DNA from: Myripristis murdjan
Taxonomy: Eukaryota > Chordata > Actinopteri > Holocentriformes > Holocentridae
Direction: 5' to 3'
Length of the DNA: 64,000 nucleotides
NCBI RefSeq assembly: GCF_902150065.1
Contig: NC_043983.1
Span: forward strand, 14,040,821-14,104,820
Shown in pieces: positions 10,816-23,169 of this stretch. A program made the translations under genes and the position numbers. The notes below the pieces were generated by a model. It was not told where the DNA came from, did no database searches, and saw nothing but the letters and a program-made list of their open reading frames with translations. Every line of letters begins with the position of its first letter. Positions within the stretch are counted from its first letter, which is position 1.

Positions 10816-11750
10816 GAGAAAAATACAGGAAATGTTTCCTATACTCAAAATACACATAAGCCTCCACAAAGTAATATATCAGTTTCCTCAGTACTTGGTG
10901 AATCCACCCCTTGACTTTATTACAGCTTGCATTCTTTTCAGGAGACTCGCTTTGAAATTTTCAAAACAATCCGCAGGGGCAGTTTTCCATACTTCTCTTT
11001 AAACATCTCCAAAGTTCAGCTGTAGAGGTTGATTACATTTTCTGTTTCTCACAGTTCAAGTAATCCTACACACATCACTGTTGATGAACACCAGCAGCCT
11101 TTTTGTTTGATCTTCTTAGCCGTGTGCTTTGTCATCCTGCTGTAGAATGGATTTGTTCCCAATCCAATGTTTTCCTGAGCATTGCACGAATTCACCAAGA
11201 TTTGTTTTTATTTGTCAACATTCTTGATGCCTTCAACCGAAAACAAATCACCAGCCCCAGATGTCGTGAGACATTCCCAAAGTTGCGCTGTTCCTCCACC
11301 AAGCTGATGATGTGGACACAGGGCATTGGTGGGTTACATACTGCCTTCTACTCTCAAAAGAATTGGGACAAATTGAGACTCATCAGTCCATAAAAGCTTA
11401 CTCCACATCTTAGGTGTCCAGTTTTGGTGTTGCAGGGCAATTTTTCTTCTCTTTTGTCTATTTCCTTTTCTCAGCAGTGGCTTTTCAACAGCTTCACATC
11501 CTTTCATACTCATCAAGTGTTTTTCTCAAAGTGGAAGAATCAATACAAACCCCTGTAGACTTTTTCAGTTCTGAAGCAAGAGTGGAGCTTACTTTGTTCC
11601 CTATCTCTCAAAGAAAGCTCGAAGGACTGTCTTTCTGATGGGGATTGTTTCGGTGGCTTACGAGGCCTCGCATAGTTGTTAAGTGTCCAATTTTCTCTGT
11701 AACTTGAAACATTTTCCTAAACTTCAGTTTTGGGCACTCCAACTTTTTAT
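10816..11750 (-). pseudogene. Tc1/mariner transposase relic
   Basis: The minus strand carries pieces of a Tc1-type transposase: a segment with MWSKLLWTDESQF (the W..V.WTDES motif around the first catalytic aspartates), then CPHHQLGGGTAQLW, a SRMTKHTAKKIK segment matching the QQDNDPKHTAK region, and finally INHKVKG-like residues near the C-terminus, in the correct order from about 11,720 down to 10,850. Several stops and frame changes interrupt it. No clear terminal inverted repeats are seen. It abuts the separate Tc1-like element at 11,843. Confidence 0.75.
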
Positions 11751-11842
11751 TTATTTATTTAATACATTTATTTTGCTTTGTTTTTCACCTTCCTTTTGCA
11801 AGTGAATTATAACACAACATAAACATAACATCACTAGAAGTA

Positions 11843-12779
11843 CACTATATGGACAAAAGTATTGGGCCACCTACACATTACACCTACGGGAGTTTTTATG
11901 ATATCCCATTTTAAATCCATAGGCATTAAAATGGAGTTGGTCCCCCCTTTGCAGCTACAAGAGTTTCCACTCTTCTGGGAAGGCTTTCTACAAGATTTTG
12001 GAGTGTGTCTGTGAGAATTTTTGCCTGTTCATCCAGAATTCATGCAGAATTTGTGAGGTCTGACACTGATGTTGGATGAGAGGGCCTGGCTCACAATCTC
12101 AATTCTAGTTTATCCCAAAGGTGTTGGATGGGGTTGAGGTCAGGGCTCTGTGCGAGTCAGTCAAGTTCCTCCACACCAAACTCACCAGCCATGCCTTTAT
12201 GGAGCTGCTTTGAGCACTGGGGCACAGTCATGCTGGAACAGAAAAGGGCTTTCCCCAACCTGTTACCACAAAGTTGGAGGTAGAGAATTGTCCAAAATGT
12301 CTTTGTAAGCTGAAGGATTAAGATTCCCCTTCACTGGAACTAAACTGTGTGCCGGGAAACTGTGTGCTGATGTTGATGCCAGAGGAGGTTTGGAGCTCTA
12401 CAGTTACTGAGTCAGCAGAGCGTTGGCCACTTTTATACACTCCGTTGTGTAACTTTACATGGTCTGCCACTTGGTGGCTGAGTTTCTTGTGGTTCCTAAA
12501 CACTTCCACTTTGCAATAATACAACTTACAGCTGATCACAGAATATCTAGGGGGGAAGATATTTCAAGAACTGACTTGTTGCAATGTTGGCATCCTATTA
12601 TATTACTATTACAGCACCACTCTCGAATTCAGTGAGTTCTTTAGAATGAGCCATTCTTTCACAAACATTTGTAAAGGCAAACTGCATGGCTAGGTGCTTG
12701 ATTTTATACACCTGGGACTGAATGAAACACCTAAATTCAATGATTAAATGGTGTGGGGCAGTATTTTGTCCATATAGTA
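11843..12779 (-). mobile_element. Tc1-like element with both ends, internally deleted
   Basis: Terminal inverted repeats CACTATATGGACAAAAGTAT on the left and its near complement ending TTTTGTCCATATAGTA on the right, flanked by TA on both sides (11,841-11,842 and 12,780-12,781), the expected Tc1/mariner target duplication. The interior, read on the minus strand, begins like a fish Tc1-like transposase (ERMAHSKELTEFESGAV) and ends like its C-terminus (GKAFPEE-type and SPDLNPI-type regions are recognisable at DNA level), but at 937 bp it lacks much of the catalytic middle and has stops. It is a dead, deleted copy. Confidence 0.8.
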
Positions 12780-12784
12780 TATCT

Positions 12785-15700
12785 CTTTTAGCCATTTTTT
12801 ATGCACATGAGGAAGAAATATGTCAGCTAAGGTGTGTTTGGGTTAAGGTTAGCATTGTTTTTGAAGGGAAGTGTGCAGAAGTGGGAGGAAACACCTATGA
12901 CTCATTGGTTTTTAAGACAGGAGGGAGTTTAAAAAGGATCCACAAAAGTCAAGGGCAGACAACTTAAATACTGCTAGATTTGATATTATACCTGATGTTA
13001 GAGACTTTTGTGTGATTTTCTTTTGAATATATGTATTATTTGACATTTGCACAGTGTTGTAGGCACATAGATTAGTTTAGAAAATCACATTTCTAAGAAA
13101 GATGCCCTGTTGGGCCTGATGGTGGTACTAAAGGTAAGGTCCTGGGCTCACCCAAAACACCACGTGTCAACCTCAATCCAACACGAATGTTCTAAAAATG
13201 TATATTTGCAGTACACTACAACTGCACATATAAATTCAGTGAAACACTATATGCCACTATGGGAAAATGTGCTCTGCCAAGAAAGTCAAAGGGTGATACT
13301 GATAATATCTTTGAACGATTTTTTTCACAGTGAAACTTATATTAAATATCACTCCAAGACATCAGCATTCATCTGGTTAGTGACAGGGGATGAGCATATT
13401 TATCCCTGAGCCCCATGATTGTTATGAACAACCAAGTGTTAATGCAAAGTAGCAAATATGGATGCTAAAGTCAGAGTGGTGAGTGGACATTTCACTTTCA
13501 GTGAGAGCTTGCTTCTGCTGGTGCAGTGTTCAAGGCACTTGATTTAGTTCAGTAGTGTTAGTCATGTGGAGAGCAGGAGGCATTGTTGACCCTGGAGAGT
13601 GGCTCTTGAGCCCCCTGGCCTTCTGGAGCCTTGCATTGGTGGTGGTGGGGAGGAGGAGGGCCCTGAAATGACAACACAGACATATGAGAGAAGTGTACGT
13701 GTAGGAATGGAGACAGGGAAAAGGGAATAGTGAGATTCTGTTTGTATTTCAGGTTGATTGCAATGGGTCACAGTGGAGCAGATAGGAGGCTGAGAGAAGA
13801 GCACCTCCTTCTAAGTGAGTGCAGCAGGGATGGATGAAAAAGTGCATGCAGATAGCCTCCCTGATCGTGCCCAATATTTTCACTTTCAGTGTAAAGGATC
13901 ATTTTTGTAATTACCCAATGACACTCGCAGAGTCAGTGGGTGTGTTCCTCTAACCCATACTAGGCAATCAAGAGAAAATGGCTCAGCATTAGACACATTC
14001 CTGAAATAACTGACAGGTGTCCTGGCCAGGAGCCAGTCCACCTGTAATGAAAAGTCAGCATGCAAAAGCTCATAAAACGATAACAAACAACTTCCATGTA
14101 GAGAGAAGCTTTTTAGCACTCATGCGCTGCATTACAAAAGTCCATTATCCCTAGGCTGCAGGACAAGAGAAAAACACAATGCAACATTTGTTTTCCCCGG
14201 TTTCATTACACTTGACCTATAATTAGCTAGGCCTCATTGTTTTTGTTTTTCCATAGTTACCCATAAAGACAAAATCTATTTATTTCACACTGCTCTCTCT
14301 GCCCCAACCAACCCACACATGGTCATGTCCTCAGAATGTAACCCTCCTCTATACATCTTTCTGCTATATTTTGGAAACCTAGCTGAAATGTATATGGTTG
14401 GACTGAGAGAGATAGGTTTATATTAACGCAAGAATTACAGGAGCAACAATTTTTCAGGGTTTCCAAACACCTGAAGAAAACGTTTCAATTCAAACAAATA
14501 AATGTTTTGTTCTAGTAAATGTGAAAGAAGGGAGAGAGTTGCAGCAATAATACAAAGAGTTCTTTCTCTATCTAATAGTAAAAAGGGCAAGACACCTGTA
14601 GGCCAGTAAATGGAGAACTGGCTGACTCCCAGGTAATACAAGCAATGAAAAAGGATTTTGAGCTTTTACTTCATTACAGTACTGTCATGTTCCCTTATGA
14701 TTTCTATTTCATTGTGCCCTGGCTGAGTGATTCTCTTGGTCTCTCTCAGAATGCATTCACATCTGAGTTCATAAAATACCTAGCAAGGGTCATATAGAGT
14801 GCCAACACATTTCTCTCTGTCTCTGCTTCTGTCTGTGTTCCTCTCTTTGTTGTGAGATTATTAGATTCAGACCAAATTCTGTACATGGCTTTGCTCTGCC
14901 ATAAGGGAGTGTTAACGAGGATCCAACTGATTTATCAACAGCAGCCCCAACAGCTACCCTGGCGCAACTCTCGTATGTGGCAGGTTGTTTGATCAATAAT
15001 CATTCAAGTTTCCCCTGAGACAGGAAGTGGGACTAGAAGGTCGCAGGACACCCCTGGCGCTGACCTTTCTCTGAGGCTTAATGATAGCTTGACGACACTT
15101 ACAGGTCTAGAATATTTAATTATCTCTCATTAGTGGACACAGACACAGGCACTCAGCAGAGGTGGAGTTGACTTTTTCAACCCTAGATGGAATTTCTCAG
15201 AGGCAGGTGAGGAACAGAGGATGTTTGTGCCACAGAGTTTTAATCAAGAGCTCTTGAGGTGAAAGATATATTTGTGGATCGTAAGCATTTGCTTATAAAA
15301 TGTCTAAGGAATGTGGCTATAGCAAATATGCAGGAGGCACTCATTAGTAACTGATCACAGAGGGAAAATTCAGAAAGAGGGCTATACAAAATCTGACAAC
15401 AAATGAGGCCAGTGACAGCTCACTCATCCTCAATCAGGCCAATGCCACAGTGTGTGCATGAACACCATGCACCTTTATTAGACACCGATGTAATACATCT
15501 CTGTTACGCTCTGCCCAATTTCCTTCTTTGGTCCTTTCATCGTTTTCAGTTTGCCTTTCTATTTGGGTCCTCGTATCCCCCCTTTTATGAATTATCCTCT
15601 TTTATTGTAATGTATTCCTTCAATCTTAGAGCACCACCACCACTCTCACTCTATTTATTAGCAATGCTGTTGCTACAGCGAAAGCCTCTTGCTAGAAGAA

Positions 15701-18400
15701 AAATAACTCATTCAAGTGAGGTTCTTACAAATGTCTCACATTTCCTACATCAAAACTGATAAATCTTTCCCAGAAGCATCATTCATTTTGTTTCCATTTC
15801 TCAGAATTATATGCACAAGAGGCTGATAATTTTAAATCAATTAACATTAAAGTGGCACCCGTTTTCTCTGGCTATAGCCAAAGGCACATTCATACCCATA
15901 TCTTCAAAAGCCCATGATTGAATTACTTTCCCAAAACAACAATGTGCTAATCTTTTGGACTATTAGGAGGCCTAGTAAGGGCTACAAGCATTACAGACTG
16001 TCTCTCTAGATCCACACTCTCCCCCTTTCCAATTTCCGGCTTTAGAGTTGACTCCAAGGGCTAATGCATCATACTTTCCTCATTTCAGCCTGATGGCTTC
16101 TCACCCCATCTGTTTGCTTCCTAGCTGAGAGCTAAGGGAGCAATGACATCAAAACTGCTTTTTATCAGGCCTACCATGGTCACTTACTGTGCTGCTGCTC
16201 AGACAGAAGCTTGAGACTTGAGCTGGTTCTCTGTCTGACATCAATAAAGATGAAAGGGAAAGATGAGAGTCAATGGGAGAGAGCTGGGAGATGGGAACCA
16301 CAAACATATCATCAGTTCTCTGGCTTTGGGCCCTACTTCAGAACACTTACTTCACAACATATTTTCCTGTTTAGCACCAACCAAAATATCAGACAGATTT
16401 TATGATGTCTTCATCAGTCTAGTGCTTCTTGAGGAACTCTCCATAACATGTGTGAGTTTCTCAAATTTAAGCTCTACATGGTGCCTATATACCGCAGGCA
16501 ATGGTGACACTCAAGACAACATTCAAGAATCCAGATTTGTTACCCCCTGGGGAAATCAGTCAGTGTCAAACAACTCCTCTGTGAAACCGAGGTTACGTTC
16601 TTCAGTGAGCATCTTAAAAATTCGAGGTAAAATTCCCTCGGCAAGTCTGAGGTTATTCAATGTGGAAGTCAATACCAAAACCAGTAACTTTCAGATCATT
16701 TATGTTGATACAGATTTTTTGAATCAATGGAATCAGGTTATGTATATTCATTTACAGAGATCAACCAGAAGTGGAAAGTCTTCACTGGGATATAATCGCT
16801 ACACAAACATCACCTTGAAAAGTCCTGTGTTTACAACAAATAGCTCTATATATAGTCAAGTGGCCAGGGTTAAGACAGATAGGGGTTAAAGTTCAGTTTT
16901 ATCAGTAAGCCATTTATTATTAAGAAAATAGTTGTGAAAATAGTTATAAAGTAGATATAAAATGGGTCTAAGGCTTTAAAATGATTCTGGTCTGACTGCC
17001 AGAGTTTGAATCACACCACCGCCACAATATCACCCAGCATCAGACCCATGTATTCCCTGTGATCTGCTGTTGTTTACATAAAGCATTTTTTTCCTGTTAA
17101 TTACAACAGCTCTGGGAATGGACTCAGTTTTGCTGACCTTTCCCTGCTGCCCTGGTGGAGACAGCGATCTTATCCGGCCATGGAGGACAATAAATCAGCT
17201 AAAATACCAGCCAGTGTTTCATGCCTTATCTATTCCCTCTTGTCATGCAACTGGGATCCGGCCAGTCAAGGGAGAAAAAAAAACAGCTAAGCTTTGCACA
17301 CAACAGGCCAAAACATGACAGATGCTGTCATGCAAGTCTGTGGCCATCGCTATCACACACACCAGGGCCTCTTCTCATTTCTCAATTTTGTGCATCCTCG
17401 TCTCATCTCTCCTCCACCCTGCTGCCTGTTACTGGAAATTGATCTCAGTGTACCATCTTCAAGGATGTCTCAATTCCTTAAAGGTCCATCTTGATGAGAG
17501 ACAAGGCACGACGGTGAGGGAGGATACACAGGGATTTCCTGTGTGGATGTCTTTCCATTTTTTTAATTTCATGAATTAATGATGTAGGCTGTAACCTCTC
17601 CATCTGCTTTATCTGGAATTCGGAATTATAGCAGAATTATCCATCAATAAATGTTAGTGCAAGTCTTCATTTTTTAATTTTCTCCTTTAAGTTACTTTTG
17701 TTTATTCCAGTTTTGTGCAAAAATCAGGATGTTATTCTTTAGAGATTTTAATAGGCCAACATCAAAGCCATACCCATTCAGACACTGCACTGGTCTGGAC
17801 AAGATGTAATTTGTGAACTGATATTGTAATGTTTGACTTTGTATTTTATTGTCTGGACCCCAGGAAGACTAGCTGTCGTTTTGGCGTCAGCTAATGGAGA
17901 TCCTTTGAAATAAACAAATAAACTGGTCCAGCCCCTCGTTTTAATCCTGACACCAGCCCAACCTGTCAGTTTTCCAGTCAAAAAAAAATATTCTGTGTGA
18001 TTTTGCCAAGTGCAGCTGGGCTATCAGAGCTGATGGATCAAATGCAAACAGAACCGCAGCTGGGCTGTGAAGCACAAAAAATAAAAACACAGGCTATCTG
18101 ATGCCTCACCAAAGGGTTTGTTTTTTTCTCATTTGTAATTTTTGACACACGTCAGACCCACAAATTTTGTATGACATAATTTGATAGAAGAAATGATAGT
18201 AATAACTTGCAGTTGTTAAATACATCATATATAAATGAGGTTTGAGTGAGCAAGGATTTTGCCATTTAGGCGTTTTGTCAAACACCTGTTGCCTCAACAC
18301 CTCACTCCTCACGTTTCTAAGTCAAGAAGATGGTTGGAAGCTGTACTTTCTAACCTCACCAGACATTAGGCTGTCCGTTATGGCTGATAAGACACATACA
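12785..18400. other. Gene desert, no recognised exon
   Basis: About 5.6 kb of mostly unique-looking AT-rich sequence. The only notable item is the 208-codon open frame at 16,263-16,889 (listed separately). No known domain, RNA gene or transposon end is recognised. It could hold distal enhancers, but none can be shown without alignment. Confidence 0.45.
16263..16889 (+). other. 208-codon open frame of unknown origin
   Basis: An ATG-to-stop frame of 208 codons with mixed composition, rich in S, N and T. There is no signal peptide, clear membrane span or recognisable domain, and the start context is ordinary. A shorter overlapping frame starts at 16,211. Given the AT-rich base composition, a frame this long is expected only rarely by chance in 64 kb, but one is not impossible. 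I do not call it a gene. It could be a chance frame, an exon of a noncoding RNA, or an unrecognised retroelement piece. Confidence 0.15.
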
Positions 18401-18405
18401 TTTTG

Positions 18406-18573
18406 ATTTTTTTTTTTTTTTTTTTTCTTTTTTGACATTTCTGCTTTACTTGACAGTGACACTAGAGAGAGACAGGAAAGGCAGGGGAGACAGAGGAGAC
18501 AGATTCAATTCCAAGCTGCTGCAGTAAGGACATAGATGCCCACACGCTCTACCAGGTGGGCTAACAGCAGCCC
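18406..18573 (-). mobile_element. tRNA-derived SINE, near full length
   Basis: Read on the minus strand it starts GGCTGCTGTTAGCCCACCTG and GGTAGAGCGTGTGGGC (tRNA-like box A region), passes through GGAATTGAATCTG (decayed box B), then the C/T-rich body TCTCCCCTGCCTTTCCTGTC, then TCAAGTAAAGCAGAAATGTC and an A-rich end (the T-run at 18,406-18,426 on the plus strand). Same family as 37,963-38,134 and 3,093-3,190. Confidence 0.8.
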
Positions 18574-18574
18574 C

Positions 18575-19110
18575 ACATTCCTATTTCTGACAGCTTATCT
18601 CATGTAGCAGTTTCAGGACATCTGAGTCAATGAATGCCAATTGACAAGACAGTGTTAAAAGCAATCACACTGAAGAACTGGAAAAGGATTCGGAGAGATG
18701 CTACACACACACACTGCTTGCATCTAATGTCAGGTAAGGGTAATGCAGAAGGGTGTCTTACTGTACATGGCACTCACTTTGATTGAGTCTGACCTGTAGA
18801 TTGTGATTATAGTGGAAGTCTGTGAAAGGTTTTGTAGTGTCAGTCTGTCTCTTGTAGCCTGTAGCCTACAAGTAAAGCAGAACTGTTTCCTGCCAAACGA
18901 TTCCTCAGTGAGCCCAGACTTTCTTGTTCTCTCCACAAAAAATGAACAAATAAATAATAAAAATGTGATTTCTCTCTGGAAGTTCGCCCAAAGTAACTGG
19001 ATGACAATCATAGACAATCACAGGGGGAAAAAACGTAATATCCATAGAGCTGTTTGAAAGTTGTTTTGTCCAACTGATTTCTGATCACCTAGTGTTTACA
19101 AGTCTGTGTG
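18575..19110. other. Intergenic, no gene seen
   Basis: No exon, RNA gene or transposon end recognised. Short frames on both strands overlap each other and look random. Confidence 0.45.
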
Positions 19111-19123
19111 AGTCTCCAGCTGT

Positions 19124-19300
19124 GTCCCAGTTCAGGGGCCGCCTCCTTCGAAGGTTGCATTACCATACCATTGTTGTTGTTCTACAAGGCTGTCCCAATC
19201 CAAAGTGTCCAGTTCAGTGTCCAACCAGCCAAAGTAGCCTTTTCTGTCCTCTGTCTCCCATAATCCATTTTGTTCAGTTGTCATTTTGGAAATTTCAGCT
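19124..19300. repeat. MITE-like interspersed repeat fragment
   Basis: TGTCCCAGTTCAGGGGCCGC followed by CCTTCGAAGG and later AAGGCTGTCCCAATCCAAAG is a recurrent arrangement in short fish DNA elements. The complementary far end is not intact here. Classification is by pattern memory only. Confidence 0.4.
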
Positions 19301-19341
19301 ACAGTGGCAGGAAATAAAATGGAAAGGATATATATAAATGT

Positions 19342-19368
19342 AAAAAAAAAAAAAAAAAAAAAAAAAAA
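19342..19368. repeat. A-run of about 27 bp
   Basis: Uninterrupted adenines. There is no recognisable SINE or LINE body directly upstream, so the origin is unclear. Confidence 0.9.
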
Positions 19369-19935
19369 GTGTAAGTGCAATTTCTTCTTTGTAATCTTAT
19401 CCATTGTAAGAGTAAAATAGCAATTTAAAATGAGGATTGAAACCTTTGCAGTTTTGGTTGCATCCATTTTTTGAATGTCCGTGTATTATGGCTCAGGGTA
19501 AGGGACAGAATTAAGACTACTGAGAGGTCAGAGGAGATTATATCCTTGCTGAAGCCATCTACTGATCTGGCCAATGATAGGCCGACATGCATTGTACCCA
19601 TGTGGCGATTCATGTGTCTAACTTTGGCTTTGGTCTGTAAGTCTACAAAGTCTTCTTGCAAAAAACAGCTATTAAAACATCTTTGGTTTGCGTGGAGAGA
19701 AACTGCACAATATAAATAATGTCTTGCCTAAATCTTCCTGATGTATGATGCTTTTTTTATTTGTATGTATTAGTTTTTGTTTATTCTGCTATCAGACAGA
19801 TAAGGATTCCATTACCCAAAGTCCTTCCCCTCTCATTTCCGATTGTGCACCCCCACTCTCTGAGCCCTACTGTTGACTCTCTGTTAGGTAAGTGATTTGT
19901 TATTTTTTAACAGGAGGGTGGCCCTATGGGAGCAC

Positions 19936-19937
<2 letters not shown>

Positions 19938-20012
<75 letters not shown>
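19938..20012. repeat. (CT)n(CA)n compound microsatellite
   Basis: About 33 bp of CT dinucleotides passing directly into about 42 bp of CA dinucleotides, with scattered CA-rich sequence after. Open frames through it code only repeated L-S or T-H and are not genes. Confidence 0.95.
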
Positions 20013-20014
<2 letters not shown>

Positions 20015-20016
<2 letters not shown>

Positions 20017-21570
20017 CACACACAATCAACTCAATCACCACCAACCAACACATACACACACCACCATGTACACTTCCCAAGGGACATTGTGGCAGGTCGC
20101 CTTCACCACAACTGTGACATTTCTAATTCTACAGTCACAGTTACCTTCTTCTCTCCCCAATACAGCTGTCTTTATATGACTGTGTGAGTAATGAATACAT
20201 ACACCTTTACATTTTATGCAACGGACTGAGTTTATTCAGGCACAGTTTTCTCATGTTTCTCAGAATATGCTTCAAGCAGGGCCAATTTAATTTACATGAT
20301 CGCTTAGAATTTTTTTTAGCATCTAAATTCTTTGGAAGACATACAATGTGCAAAACAGAAAAGAGAACATTACAGCCTAATATTGCCAGTTAAAGTTAGT
20401 TAATGTTGGGGGACAACTCATCTCAGAAAAAAATGAAAATTGCTGACAATAAACATGAATTATTCACACCCCTGTAATAACGAGCAAAGGGAGTCTATGA
20501 ATAAAGAACATGTTTGTGTTCTCTGTGAAAAATACTGAATGAGTACAAGGTTGTAGTGCAAGATTCTGACTCCAACCTTCACTATCACTACCATCATTTA
20601 GCTACTCATAACAGACTCCATAATAGCTCATAGATGCTTTTGCTGCTGCTGCTTATTTTTTAAAATATTTTATTATAAATTATCGAACTGTTTCTTCAGC
20701 ACCAAGGACAGCTCCATTGATAGTTAGACTATAGTATTTCAGAGCAATGTTTGGGGCCATGGATTCTAACTTGCACAAACCCCACTGAGATAAAGAATCA
20801 GTGAGTCAGACAGACCAAATTAACATATTCAACTAAACAACCCCCCTGCAGTCCTTCTGTTACTTATCTCTGACGCGAGAGGTGCACCTCCACTGTTGTA
20901 TAGATCATGTCTGTGCATGTTGTATCGAGCGTTTAGTGAACTTCTTTTCATGATCTTTGGCACAAAGTGCGTCGAGTGAGCAGAGGAGGCTAGAGGATGA
21001 AACCTTGAAATTATTGTGACCCCATGCCCTTCCCTCTGGCAGCACCTGCAGGCCCAGCTGGGCATCTGTATGAGAAATAATGCACTTGTTTTATCCAGAG
21101 CTGAAGAAGGAGTTGCTAGCACTTCCTTTCCATCTATGATTTGTTAGATGGTCTAGTCTGCTTTTAGTTTTCTGTGTCTGTCAGATACCTCAATTCTACC
21201 TAGCCTGAATCTGCCTTGTCTGATCTCTGCATGTAAAGTATTTCTCATCATCTATTTGCCTCCGAGTGCCTGCATTTGTGTTCAAGTTATTCTGCCCATC
21301 ACAGCAAGTTAAGCATATTAATGACAGATACACAGACAGGGCAAACACATCCCCTGGGTGTAAAAATCATGTTTCTTCTCATGGGTCTATTCCCAATATT
21401 TATTTTTATTTAAAGCAGACCCATTATGGGATAACAGTAATTATATCACAATTTTTATGCATTTTGTATGCATGTTGTTTCTACTACCAATAACAGTAAT
21501 TTCTAACGATGATAATGTAATGATCATTTTACTGAAATTCTAGCATGCACAAACAGGCACAGACACAGAT
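20015..21570. other. Intergenic, no gene seen
   Basis: AT-rich sequence without a recognised exon or transposon end. Imperfect CA-rich sequence borders both sides. Confidence 0.45.
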
Positions 21571-21580
21571 ACATTATACA

Positions 21581-21635
21581 GACACACACACACGTACGCA
21601 CGCAGGCACGCACACACACACAGACACACACACAA
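21581..21635. repeat. Imperfect CA microsatellite
   Basis: CACACA blocks interrupted by CGTACG, GGCACG and CAGA. Confidence 0.85.
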
Positions 21636-21964
21636 TGTAGTACATGATGTACAGGTTAGAGTGTACTCTTTTCACTGCAAAGTGCAAAATGCCAGTAAAA
21701 GAGTTAAGTGAAAAACTGAATCCTTCAAGGTCACTGAATAGAGAAAAAAATTCTATCTCTCTGCAAATTGCTGTCATATCAAATTGCCTTCTGCAATAAT
21801 AAATATGGCTTCTTTCACTATTGACATGTTTCTCAAAACCACATTTTGTTCTGTATTGTCAAAGTCTTTAGAAAATGTTGGCCCAAGTGTGTATGCTAGT
21901 GCCAAAGGAATTTGGGGCATTCAAGGATGCAGATGCCTCAGCAGCTCATACTGAATTCAGACCA

Positions 21965-22125
21965 CAGATTTCATCCATCAATTCACTGTCTGCTGGTTAT
22001 CCAGGACTGGCTCACAGTGGCAGCAGGCTGAGGAGGTCAGCCCAAACGTGCCTCTACCCAGCCACATCCACCAGCTCCTCCTCGGGGATCCCAAGGTGTT
22101 CTCACATAGGCAGGAAAACCACCAA
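21965..22125 (-). mobile_element. LINE ORF2 C-terminal fragment (probable)
   Basis: On the minus strand a frame reads ENTLGSPRRSWWMWLGRGTF and continues GLTSSACCHCEPVLDN. It is a decayed form of the recurrent retroelement ending that reads roughly ERLGIPPEELEEVAGEREVW followed by SLL.LLPPRP. It is short, isolated and interrupted, so only a relic. The LINE clade is not assigned. Confidence 0.45.
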
Positions 22126-22403
22126 AAGTCAAAAACCAGGTAAAAAGGGCAGCCGGGCGGAATACCTACACTGACAGGAGCACGCATAATGACCTGGTAA
22201 ATAACATGAGAACACTGATTGGTTTAAAAACTGAAGGAGAGTAATGAGACTGGCGGACTAACAGAGGATTGACTGCTACATGGTGTGGTGGGTGTGACAG
22301 GTGTGTTGGTGGGAACAGGTGATGACTAGAGAGCAGAGAGCAGGGAGTGAAAGAAGTTTGTGCTGCAGAGCAGAGAGGGGAGGGTTATGAGGAGCTGGAG
22401 GCG

Positions 22404-23166
22404 CCATGTCCATGATGCATTTGTTTCAGCCACATTTGATTACTGTAATGTTCTGTTGTCAGGGCTGCCATGTGCTAGTCCTAAAAGCCTTCAGATGGTT
22501 CAAATGCAGCTGCTAGGATCTTAACTAAAAGGAAAAAAAAAGTTGACCCCATTATACGAATTCTTGCCTCACTTTATTGGCTTCCTATCTATGTTAGATC
22601 AGTCTTAAAGCTGCTTATAAAATCCCAAATGCTCTTGCCCATCATACCTTTCTGATCTTCTTAAATCTTACATTCTATCTTGAGCTCTCTGCTCTCAAAA
22701 TGCAGGGCTCCTGTGTATACCCAAAGTTAAAAAGAAGTCAGTAAGCAGCTGGGCCTTTTTATATCAGGTCCCACTCTTATGGAATAGACTCCCTGCTGCT
22801 GTCAGTCAGTGGGGGGTCTATTGAGTCCTGTAAACCCAAACTTAAAACTCATCTTATTGCCTTAACCTACAATTAGTTGACCCAAGTATCTTGTATCTTT
22901 CGCTCCCGCCAATGTGTGACTAATGTCCTTCTTGTCTCCTCTCCTAGGTCTGTGAGTGGTGTGATGTGACTCTCCCCTGTGTGCCAGTGTAGTCTATCCT
23001 CCTGCCAGGTCTCCATGGTGATGGTTGTTGTGTGGCTCAGGTCCTAGGCTGTTCCTGTGGCATCTGGCGTCCTCCTCAACACATTCTTTATATATCTTAT
23101 AAATCCCTATGACAAATGTGGCATTTGTGATACCGGGCTATGCAAATAACATTGACTTGACTTGAG
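22404..23166 (+). mobile_element. LINE (L2-like) 3' end
   Basis: Begins with GATTACTGTAATGTTCTGTT, then CTTCAGATGGTTCAAATGCA (ORF2 region encoding an LQ..QNAAARLLT-like segment in intact copies) and a TATTGGCTTCCTATC stretch matching HWLPI-type coding sequence. It finishes with GGGCTATGCAAATAACATTGACTTGACTTGA, whose tandem TTGAC end is the usual terminal short repeat of L2-like elements. Stops and frame changes are frequent. It is 5'-truncated, as is normal for LINE copies. Confidence 0.65.
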
Positions 23167-23169
23167 TTT

